Virus record (IMG/VR): IMGVR_UViG_3300012009_000151
Span: 1 to 27,155 of that record
DNA from: a virus
DNA: 27,155 nucleotides
Strand: one strand, 5' to 3'
The notes beneath the pieces were generated by a model. The model ran no database searches, was not told the DNA's origin, and was given only the letters and a program-made list of their open reading frames with translations. This document shows, in pieces, positions 15,375-21,356 of this stretch (the first letter of the stretch is position 1; each line of letters starts with the position of its first letter). The position numbers and the translations under genes were made by a program.

Positions 15375-17097
15375 GAACAGCCTCCATTTCATCCACAACC
15401 CGCTCGGCCACAGCACCGGCCAATGCTTCGGATAAGGCTTCTGGTGCGGCGCTGGTCCCGGACAGCTCTGAGTCATTGCCGCTCTGGGTGTCCGCAGGCA
15501 TCAACCCGCGTGATCTTAAATCGGTTTTTTCTTTTTCGATTTGACGAATAACGGCCTGGGGGTTACCGGCGCCGTCTTCTAAGATAATCTGTTCCAGGGG
15601 CTTGATGTTATTTTCATTTTTCAGCAGATCGGCTTTGATCGCCTTATACGGCTCAATATCACCCTTGGGCGCGCCGTACCATTCACACGCGCACAGGGCG
15701 TCCTGGTTGGCGTAAAATTCAGCCATTGGGCCGGGAATCGGCAAATCTCCCATCAGGTACGCCTCCTCCTGCAGCATGTTATAAATTGCTTGAGATGGAC
15801 CGCGGCCAATATGCTGCCGCCGATACGTATAAACCCGCCAGGCTTCCAGCATCGCCGAGCGGAATCCGGCGTGGCTGACCCCGTCCACATCTTTAAACAA
15901 CACGGGGTAGGGGATGTTAAGGCCGTGGGCAAACGCTTTTTTTAACTCCCGCACAAACGAGGGAAAGGTGGTGCCGGGTCGATTGGCAGATATCGGGTGG
16001 GGTTTCTCCCCGGGGTTGCCGTACATGATGGACCCGGGATCAAGGTTCTGATACCGGACGGTTTCATTTTTCTGTCCGGACCAGACATCGTCATAAAACG
16101 CGGACAGATTGCTGCCCACGTCCATGGGGTTGGTCCCGCGCTGCAGCTCGATAAAAATTGAAAACGCGGCGGTCACAACATTGGATACCAGCTCCGCGTC
16201 TAAAAAGTCGTTTAAATCTTTAAAGCCTTTTAAAATCGGCGTTAAGGGAGACACGCCCCGATACTGCTCCGGGTCGTCTTCATAAAAATCGTGTATCACT
16301 AACCATCGATGACCTCGCTGGAATGGAATTCTTCTGAAATTCCGGGAATGACCGGATAACAGCCCACTTTTTCCGGACTTGCGTATCCAGGCCGCGACCG
16401 GCGCGCCATTGTCATCAACCTCTACACCATCGAACACATTTGAGTTTGTTTTATCGGTTGGCGTCGCTAAGCGGGACGGGTGCAACATGCGCAGGCACAG
16501 GTTATATCTCCGGCCCGGCCGGGGCTGCATCAACACCAGGGTCAACGCTTCGCCGTGTTGAATTAAGGATCGCTCCCAAACGAATTGTATTTGGCCGAAA
16601 TCACGGCCGGTGATGTCCGCCTGGGGAGCAAACCGGGACCAGGCCCGGCGTTGTGCCGACTCAATCCCGGCGGCGATTTCTTCGGTGATGCCCAGGGCTT
16701 CGGAATCCAGAGAGGGATACGGGGTCAGGCCGGAGCCGACCACCGTCACCGGAAACGATTGAACCACCCCGGCGGCATGAGGATCGGACCCGATTAAATC
16801 AGAAATCCGCGCCTGCAGCGTCTGCCGCTGTCGCGACATTTGAGACCCGCTCGATAATTTACGCGGAACCCAGGATCGCAACGAGCCTTTTTGAGACGCC
16901 CCCCGGCTGGCATACTGCACCGGGTCCGGCGTTATATTGACGCGAGAGTTGGATAAGGGTCGACCGCTGGCATTATACAAAACCGGCGGCGCGGTGGCCA
17001 CAGCCGACCCGGTGGTGGCGGCGATAATCGCGGGCAGGTGCTCATGTAAATATGATATGGCCCGCTGCTGGATCTGCTGCTGATTAGTGTTCGTCAT
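15364..17097 (-). CDS. Portal protein (lambda gpB family)
   Basis: The 577-residue protein is near the lambda gpB length (533). It shows the lambda-family layout: an arginine-rich start to the core (LRSWVPRKLSSGSQMSRQRQ near 74-93), SDPHAAGVVQSFPVTVVGSG near 105-124, then FGQIQFVWERSLIQHGEALT and VIHDFYEDDPEQYRGVSPLTP. These resemble the phage_portal_2 family. Its ATG overlaps the gpW stop by one base (TGATG). The dodecameric portal is the packaging vertex through which terminase drives DNA and to which gpW and the stopper attach. The acidic, Ala-rich tail (about 540-577) runs under the protease start. Confidence 0.94.
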   Translation of the reverse strand: MTNTNQQQIQQRAISYLHEHLPAIIAATTGSAVATAPPVLYNASGRPLSNSRVNITPDPVQYASRGASQKGSLRSWVPRKLSSGSQMSRQRQTLQARISDLIGSDPHAAGVVQSFPVTVVGSGLTPYPSLDSEALGITEEIAAGIESAQRRAWSRFAPQADITGRDFGQIQFVWERSLIQHGEALTLVLMQPRPGRRYNLCLRMLHPSRLATPTDKTNSNVFDGVEVDDNGAPVAAWIRKSGKSGLLSGHSRNFRRIPFQRGHRWLVIHDFYEDDPEQYRGVSPLTPILKGFKDLNDFLDAELVSNVVTAAFSIFIELQRGTNPMDVGSNLSAFYDDVWSGQKNETVRYQNLDPGSIMYGNPGEKPHPISANRPGTTFPSFVRELKKAFAHGLNIPYPVLFKDVDGVSHAGFRSAMLEAWRVYTYRRQHIGRGPSQAIYNMLQEEAYLMGDLPIPGPMAEFYANQDALCACEWYGAPKGDIEPYKAIKADLLKNENNIKPLEQIILEDGAGNPQAVIRQIEKEKTDLRSRGLMPADTQSGNDSELSGTSAAPEALSEALAGAVAERVVDEMEAVHGV

Positions 17098-17318
17098 CAG
17101 TAACCCCGCACCAAGCCGACATTAAACGCGGGGCCGGAGGAGCCCTGCTCTTTGTTGTACTGATCCATCAGGTCCTTGCGGGCCGCCTGCAAATCAGCAT
17201 ATCTGTTGCGCATCAAAGAGTCACCACCAGCCCCGGCCGTCTGTAGAGCCGCCAGGGTTTTGGTGATCGCTTCGTCCAGCTCTAATATTTGCTCCAGCGT
17301 TGTTTTGGGTGTAGCCAT
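17097..17318 (-). CDS. W: Head-tail joining protein (gpW-like)
   Basis: The 73-residue protein lies directly upstream of the portal gene, as gpW does in lambda (68 residues). It has a first helix (TLEQILELDEAITKTLAALQTA), a second helix with RNRYADLQAARKDLMDQYNKEQ and a flexible GSSGPAFNVGLVRGY tail, the same plan as gpW with its final GPAGF segment. gpW joins the portal ring to the stopper after packaging. Its ribosome site GGGGG is part of a large inverted repeat, so translation may depend on RNA folding. Confidence 0.88.
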   Translation of the reverse strand: MATPKTTLEQILELDEAITKTLAALQTAGAGGDSLMRNRYADLQAARKDLMDQYNKEQGSSGPAFNVGLVRGY

Positions 17319-17323
17319 TTACG

Positions 17324-17376
17324 AAAACCCCCATGATAATAATCATAATTTTTGATCCAGCTTATCACGGGGTTTT
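17324..17376. repeat. Inverted repeat that includes the gpW ribosome site
   Basis: AAAACCCCCATGATAA (17324-17339) and TTATCACGGGGTTTT (17362-17376) are complementary apart from one mismatch and one extra base. In the minus-strand RNA the GGGGG Shine-Dalgarno of gpW would be paired in the stem and a short U-run follows. It could repress gpW translation or act as a leaky terminator at the head of the morphogenesis operon. Confidence 0.65.
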
Positions 17377-17430
17377 AGCCCAAAACCGTATAATGCCGCA
17401 AAATACCGCAAAATGATGCTAAAATGTCGA

Positions 17431-17457
17431 ATTATATATGCAGAAAAGTGTTGACAA
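17431..17457 (-). promoter_or_regulatory. Possible promoter for the morphogenesis operon
   Basis: On the minus strand TTGTCA (17452-17457) and TATAAT (17431-17436) face gpW, about 110 bases upstream of its start. The hexamers are close to sigma-70 consensus, but the spacer is 15 bases, two short of optimal. It stands in the 177-base gap between the accessory block and the head genes, a sensible place for a late promoter. Weak to moderate support. Confidence 0.35.
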
Positions 17458-17460
17458 GGG

Positions 17461-17508
17461 TTTTTAGGATTTGAGGATTTTAAGATTTTAGGATTTTATG
17501 ATTTAAGG
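17461..17508. repeat. Six 8-bp tandem repeats spanning the ASCH-like gene stop codon
   Basis: Six contiguous 8-base units fill exactly 17461-17508; minus-strand consensus is CCTAAAAT, with one or two changes per unit. The first two encode the last residues and the TAA (17496-17498) of the ASCH-like gene; the rest are non-coding, and they stop just before the possible promoter. The unit length is not a multiple of three. Confidence 0.9.
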
Positions 17509-18188
17509 ACTTTAAATTCAACAACCCATACCCACGGATTATTTTTCCACGACTGTTCGGGCCACCGCCCGCTGGTAGAATCCCAAAATTCGGCAAAGGC
17601 GTCACGCAACTTGCCACCTGCTCCGTAATTATTAATTGACCCATCTTGCGGTATCCCCTCCGACAAACAATCCTGATAGCTTATATCCTGCACCCGCTCC
17701 ACTCTAACATCCGTTATCTCCAGCCATATCCGGGCGGCCCATTTCGGCATGTGGATGGACGGCCGCCAGCGGCACCCGGGATCTTCCATGTCTTCATAAT
17801 AGAGTTCGGGCGGATCGTCTGTCGCCCGGTAATGGCACTGCTCCCACCAGTCACCATTAAGGCTGTCGCTGTGGAATCGGATGGGCCGGTTATAGGTAAA
17901 CGGCGGCTCGTAAGGGTCAACCCCGAGGGAGGATTCTACAACAAACGTCTCCCGCACATACAGCCGGTCACCTGGCTGCCCGTAGGGGCAAGGCATATCA
18001 TGATAATTCCCACATTCGTCTTGCACCAGAGCTTTATTGGGTTCTTGCTGGCTATAATTTTCTTCTATCAAAACCCATACCCCATCAAGGTTTTTAATCG
18101 CCCGGCGTGTCTGGGTTTTACACCCGGCCATAATAGCCCGCACCATCGGCCCGTTGAAAAGTATTGGTCGTTCTTTTGGGATTGTCAC
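17496..18188 (-). CDS. ASCH/PUA-like phage protein
   Basis: The 230-residue protein starts with GTG at 18188, with a strong GGAGGG site upstream. Hallmarks of a widespread phage family are present: an N-terminal ILFNGPMVRAIMAGCKTQTRR, then CPYGQPGDRLYVRETF near 67-82, RWRPSIHMPKWAARIWLEITDVRVERVQDIS near 140-170, and an NPWVWVVEFK C-terminus. The family has an ASCH-type PUA-like fold expected to bind RNA or modified bases; it is sometimes labelled a morphogenetic protein without firm evidence. It is the last gene of the accessory block before the head operon. Biochemical role unknown. Confidence 0.8.
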   Translation of the reverse strand: MTIPKERPILFNGPMVRAIMAGCKTQTRRAIKNLDGVWVLIEENYSQQEPNKALVQDECGNYHDMPCPYGQPGDRLYVRETFVVESSLGVDPYEPPFTYNRPIRFHSDSLNGDWWEQCHYRATDDPPELYYEDMEDPGCRWRPSIHMPKWAARIWLEITDVRVERVQDISYQDCLSEGIPQDGSINNYGAGGKLRDAFAEFWDSTSGRWPEQSWKNNPWVWVVEFKVLKS

Positions 18189-18201
18189 AATATTCCCTCC
18201 T

Positions 18202-18699
18202 TTAATCGTTAGACCGCATGAAGACGAGCCAGTGAGTCATCCCCTTGCGTCCACTAATCTGCCCGAATAGCGGCGGGTGGGGTGACAACGGCAAGACCTC
18301 GGATAATTTTATTTGTGTTTCGTTCCACTTGAAAACCAGGACGCCATCCATTTTCAGCACGCGGAAACATTCACGGAATCCCGCCGCTATGTCTTCTTTC
18401 CAGGTGTCGGGGGTCAGCTTCCCGTACCGGGCGGACAGCCAGGAGCGCGGACCGGCGCGATGGATATGTGGTGGATCGAATGTGACCAGGGAAAAAGATT
18501 CGTTTGGAAACGGCAGGGCGCGAAAGTCCAGGCGCGTGTCTGGCTCAATACGCAGAACCCGTTGCCCATCCTGCTTGCCGTGGCTGCGATCGGTGACGGT
18601 AATCGTTTCGCATCGTTGATCACCATAAATACAATCCGGATGCTGCTTATTAATCCACATCGAGCGCGGCCCACAGCATGGATCAAGAATTCGTGTCAT
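18202..18699 (-). CDS. Class I SAM-dependent methyltransferase-like protein
   Basis: This small (165-residue) Rossmann-type protein opens with a SAM-binding motif (LDPCCGPRSMW, residues 5-15). TFDPPH at 73-78 corresponds to the catalytic motif IV (DPPY-like) of amino-methyltransferases, and a VLVFKW strand and late beta hairpin follow. The DPPH form suggests methylation of a nucleic-acid amino group, but no separate target-recognition domain is present, so DNA modification is not proven. The start ATG overlaps the end of the previous gene by 17 bases. A phage enzyme of this size might modify its own DNA against host restriction; this is inference. Confidence 0.8.
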   Translation of the reverse strand: MTRILDPCCGPRSMWINKQHPDCIYGDQRCETITVTDRSHGKQDGQRVLRIEPDTRLDFRALPFPNESFSLVTFDPPHIHRAGPRSWLSARYGKLTPDTWKEDIAAGFRECFRVLKMDGVLVFKWNETQIKLSEVLPLSPHPPLFGQISGRKGMTHWLVFMRSND

Positions 18700-19132
18700 T
18701 GTTCAGCCTCTTACCTCCAACTTTGCCGATGGGAAAATAATAATACGGCTGTCTTGTGTCCGCGCATGCGCTGCAAAGATCTTCTTCAACCCAATAACAC
18801 GGTTTACCCGTTCGCTCGATGCAGCCCGAGCAATCATCGTTTGTGCATCCACACACACGGCAGGTTTGCACATCAAACACTTTAGTGGGCGCGGCTGGGC
18901 TTTCAACAACTACTGCATAAATACCTTTTTCTGTAACAATAAACCAATGCAGACCACCCCACATCTCCCGACAACCCATATCCTTCATTAACCCCATTTC
19001 GACCAATTTTTCACACAAAGAAAAATCCTCCGATCCTGGATCGACTGCAAAATGATTTCGATATTGCTCCCCCCGCCCGTATTCATCAACCCCCAGCGAG
19101 TGTTGCAAAATATGTAATAATTTTTTTTCCAT
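18683..19132 (-). CDS. Winged-helix-like protein with cysteine-rich zinc motif
   Basis: The 149-residue protein has two parts. Residues about 1-78 (LLHILQHSLG, then YRNHFAVDPGSEDFSLCEKLVEMGLM and a HWFIVTEKGIYAV hairpin) look like a compact winged-helix unit common in phage genomes. Residues about 90-124 carry eight cysteines in CRVCGCTNDDCSGC and PCYWVEEDLCSACA, a motif also known attached to phage ParB-like proteins, probably binding one or two zinc ions or a cluster. It overlaps the methyltransferase start and may act with it. Function unknown; nucleic-acid binding is a reasonable inference. Confidence 0.78.
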   Translation of the reverse strand: MEKKLLHILQHSLGVDEYGRGEQYRNHFAVDPGSEDFSLCEKLVEMGLMKDMGCREMWGGLHWFIVTEKGIYAVVVESPAAPTKVFDVQTCRVCGCTNDDCSGCIERTGKPCYWVEEDLCSACADTRQPYYYFPIGKVGGKRLNNDTNS

Positions 19133-19161
19133 ACTTCCCTCCTGTTTTATTTTTTTAAGAT

Positions 19162-19241
19162 CGGCGGCCGAGGCGGGTCTCGGTAAAACCCCTGTTTTCC
19201 GTTGTACGGTTATTAAGTAAGTTTTCCCGCCACGGCCACCG
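19162..19241. repeat. Long imperfect inverted repeat in an intergenic leader
   Basis: CGGCGGCCGAGGCGGG (19162-19177) pairs with CCCGCCACGGCCACCG (19226-19241) over 16 bases, with 14 Watson-Crick pairs, one possible G-U and one mismatch. The 48-base loop contains a smaller AAAACCCC/GGGGTTTT-like element. The structure fills the 113-base gap before the zinc protein gene and is followed in the RNA by an A-rich stretch and AGGAGGG. Possible structured 5' leader. Confidence 0.7.
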
Positions 19242-19245
19242 ATTG

Positions 19246-19443
19246 TTATAAATCCTTATTTAATTGACTGGCGCTGATATCCCGTATTAACCTTATCAGT
19301 CCAGTTTTTATATCTTCCGGCATAAATGAATCGAGAGAAACGGCTTGCATCCATCCATTATCCCATTCAAGTCTTATCTCGTGACCCACATAAAAATGCC
19401 CTGCGGGGTACTGCCTCATCTGAATCTTTTTAAGTTTTGCCAT
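19246..19443 (-). CDS. Small hypothetical protein
   Basis: A 65-residue protein starts with a basic MAKLKKIQMRQYP segment, followed by two beta strands (FYVGHEIRLEWDNGWMQAVSL) and a C-terminal helix with GLIRLIRDISASQLN. An excellent AGGAGG site stands 7 bases before the ATG, which is the main support that it is real. It lies between the clamp-like gene and the structured leader. I do not recognise the family. Confidence 0.65.
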   Translation of the reverse strand: MAKLKKIQMRQYPAGHFYVGHEIRLEWDNGWMQAVSLDSFMPEDIKTGLIRLIRDISASQLNKDL

Positions 19444-19468
19444 CTTTTATCCTCCTGGGCCACCGAGT

Positions 19469-20125
19469 TTATTCTGCCCGCGGCATTATCAGGCCGACAC
19501 CGCCGGCGGCGAATGTAAAACACATGGCCGGGGGATTACCGACGCCGGCAAAAAAATCACCGATGCCGGGATATATCATTACATCCGGCAGCCGCAAAAT
19601 TTTAGCGATCAAATACGCCGAAAATAAACAGTCGTGATGATCCTTAATTGCAAACTCCGCGCGGTGGTAGATCCCGGTACCATCGCAATTAGTGCATTCA
19701 GGAGTGGCTATACGATGGAGGGCATATCCACTGCCGCCACAGTCATCGCAATTCCATTCATGGTCGCAGGTTGGGCAGACCTTAACCCCCTCACCACCGC
19801 AAGCATCGCATTTTTCTATTTCGGAGCTCGTAAGCTCTGGATGACAACCCCAGCATGGCTTTTTTTCTAAGTAATATTGCCGGTCAAAATTCAGTTTTTG
19901 CGGTTTGCTTTGTGCGATAAGCTTTTCAGCAGCGCCTAATGCCTCTTCTATCTTCCATTTTTTTGAGCATTCGGGTGGGACGGAGGCGTGCCGCCCGGGC
20001 AGACGCACAACGATGTATTTATCTGTGGCGTATGTATAATCGCCGGCTGCCCATATACGGCCCACCGGGTAAACTTGCTCGCCGGATGGGACCGGCGGTA
20101 AAATCAATTCAAGCGTTGTTCTCAT
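19469..20125 (-). CDS. Clamp-like protein interrupted by DnaJ-type cysteine-rich zinc domain
   Basis: The 218-residue protein has three parts. Residues about 1-45 include WAAGDYTYATDKYIVVRLPG, like the ATDGY-type strand of DNA polymerase III beta clamps. Residues about 88-152 hold five CxxC pairs (91/94, 106/109, 117/120, 126/129, 144/147), several as CxxCxGxG, as in the DnaJ zinc domain. The C-terminus (about 168-218) has a YLIAKILRLPDVMIYP helix-strand and a final GVGLIMPR strand like the MPMR end of clamps. A good GGAGG lies 8 bases upstream. It may be a minimal sliding-clamp relative with a zinc insertion; residue-level homology was not tested. Confidence 0.75.
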   Translation of the reverse strand: MRTTLELILPPVPSGEQVYPVGRIWAAGDYTYATDKYIVVRLPGRHASVPPECSKKWKIEEALGAAEKLIAQSKPQKLNFDRQYYLEKKPCWGCHPELTSSEIEKCDACGGEGVKVCPTCDHEWNCDDCGGSGYALHRIATPECTNCDGTGIYHRAEFAIKDHHDCLFSAYLIAKILRLPDVMIYPGIGDFFAGVGNPPAMCFTFAAGGVGLIMPRAE

Positions 20126-20144
20126 GGTTGTCCTCCAGTATGTT

Positions 20145-20375
20145 TTATGAAAAATATATCACATCACCGGGAAAAACTTTTCCCCTTAAAACAAAATAAT
20201 CCCCGCGCCAGATTTTACCCTCTGAGTGTTTCGTGTGTGCCTTCCGGCCCGCAAAAATAAAAAATATGCGTTTAACCATCTTACCCAATAAATCTTTAAA
20301 TCTTAAAATCATCAAATAATCCCCGCTCCCTCCTTCCCCCTCCACTAATTCCACAGGCCGCCTGCCTGTAAACAA
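20145..20375 (-). CDS. Possible small basic protein (doubtful)
   Basis: This open frame begins with TTG at 20375 and has no convincing ribosome site there. An internal ATG at 20312 follows GGAGGGAG at a long distance and would give a 55-residue basic protein (FKDLLGKMVKRIFFIFAGRK). It fills the 275-base gap between its neighbours, which are otherwise tightly packed, and this is the chief argument for it. ATAATCCCCGC occurs twice in this stretch (near 20197 and 20318), so the region could instead be non-coding. No recognisable domain. Confidence 0.35.
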   Translation of the reverse strand: MFTGRRPVELVEGEGGSGDYLMILRFKDLLGKMVKRIFFIFAGRKAHTKHSEGKIWRGDYFVLRGKVFPGDVIYFS

Positions 20376-20400
20376 TTCCGGATCGGGAGGTATATGATTG

Positions 20401-20607
20401 TTAAATAATTCCTTTTTTTTTAGCCAACCACGTTGGCAGCGACACTACCACCGCGGCCGAGCTGGGCCCGGGGATCCGCGCCACCTGGATTTGACTCCGG
20501 GGGAGCCACACCCTGTTGACGCCGTCATCAAACAACCAGGCATGGCCGGATTTGGATTCGGCAATCAGATTAAAATAACACTGCATGTGTCCGTTTTCGT
20601 TATCCAT
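20401..20607 (-). CDS. Small hypothetical phage protein
   Basis: The 68-residue protein starts at an ATG 9 bases after the kinase-like stop, with GGGGGTG as ribosome site. It has a beta-hairpin pattern (QCYFNLIAESKSGHAWLFD, then NRVWLPRSQIQV) and ends in a basic VSLPTWLAKKKGII helix. Short proteins with a W-LP-S core are common in phage accessory operons, but I know no function for them. Tight spacing supports it as part of the accessory operon. Confidence 0.65.
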   Translation of the reverse strand: MDNENGHMQCYFNLIAESKSGHAWLFDDGVNRVWLPRSQIQVARIPGPSSAAVVVSLPTWLAKKKGII

Positions 20608-20619
20608 TTCACCCCCTTA

Positions 20620-21138
20620 TTAACATGTTGATATATATTGTATCCCGTGCGCGCGGACCATCACCTTAAAACAGCGATCGATGCTTCTTCGGAAAACAGG
20701 ATCGATGTCCCGGAATCCGTCGTCCACCGGCAGGCCTCCGCCATCCGGGCGGAGCCAATACAGCTCATCGTAAGACCGCATCCAGCGCAACATAAACGGC
20801 ACGGCAACAGACAACCAGGCACACCAGTCCCGGCGTTTTTCCGGGATTTTTTCCTGGGCCGAGGCCCAGACGGCATACACAATCGGATCCAACACTGTGC
20901 GATCACAAATAATAATATCCGCATTAAGGCGGGCCGCGATTGTTTCCCGGCAGACTTGTTGCCCCAATATCCATCGTTGTGATTGTTCCGTCATCCCCTG
21001 ATTAACCGGAAACGGGCATTCGCGCACGGTTTCGGTTATCATTTCAATTGTGGAAAATTCGCTGTACTCGTTGGCCAGATTATTTGCCAGGGTTGTTTTT
21101 CCGGTCCCGTGCGTTCCCATGATGCCGATCTTTTTCAT
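20620..21138 (-). CDS. P-loop nucleotide kinase-like protein
   Basis: The protein has 172 residues from the ATG at 21138, with AAGGAG 5 bases upstream; the in-frame TTG just before it is less likely. A classic P-loop GTHGTGKTT is at residues 8-16, preceded by a KIGIM strand. ETVRECPFPVNQG follows near 38-50 and an IIICDRTVLDPIVYA strand-DR motif near 74-88, both features of AAA_28/thymidylate-kinase-like small-molecule kinases. It probably phosphorylates a nucleotide, nucleoside or related small molecule, perhaps feeding phage DNA synthesis or base modification. The substrate cannot be read from the sequence. Confidence 0.82.
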   Translation of the reverse strand: MKKIGIMGTHGTGKTTLANNLANEYSEFSTIEMITETVRECPFPVNQGMTEQSQRWILGQQVCRETIAARLNADIIICDRTVLDPIVYAVWASAQEKIPEKRRDWCAWLSVAVPFMLRWMRSYDELYWLRPDGGGLPVDDGFRDIDPVFRRSIDRCFKVMVRAHGIQYISTC

Positions 21139-21147
21139 CAATTCTCC

Positions 21148-21354
21148 TTATTCATCATCCCGTTGCGGCCCGGTCGGGCGGGTGACCATCTGCGTCCAGT
21201 CATCGATATTGCCGACATGTGCCCGCCAGGCGCCGGCGAATTTAACCGCCGGAAAACCGATGTTGAGCATCTCCTGGAAAACCCCGCAGGAAAACCCGGC
21301 ATAACTGCAGATCTCTTCTTTGCCGACCAGGATTTTATCGCTTTTCTGGATCAC
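21148..21354 (-). CDS. Small winged-helix DNA-binding protein (excisionase/MerR-like)
   Basis: The 68-residue protein starts with GTG at 21354, shortly after the TerL stop, with GGGAG as ribosome site. The pattern ILVGKEEICSYAGFSCGVFQEML, then GFPAVKFAGAWRAHVGNIDDW, is that of small winged-helix proteins (helix-turn-helix, wing with G-W and a final DW helix) related to excisionases, MerR heads and Nu1-type terminase DNA-binding domains. Beside the terminase genes it could be an accessory cos/pac-binding or regulatory protein. Assignment by motif pattern; role inferred. Confidence 0.72.
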   Translation of the reverse strand: MIQKSDKILVGKEEICSYAGFSCGVFQEMLNIGFPAVKFAGAWRAHVGNIDDWTQMVTRPTGPQRDDE

Positions 21355-21356
21355 TA

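Noticed and set aside
15375-15476. N-terminal extension of the S49 protease within the portal gene
   Set aside because: Its composition (Pro/Trp/His-rich) is typical of an out-of-frame read of the portal C-terminus; the ATG at 15374 has GGAGG at good distance.
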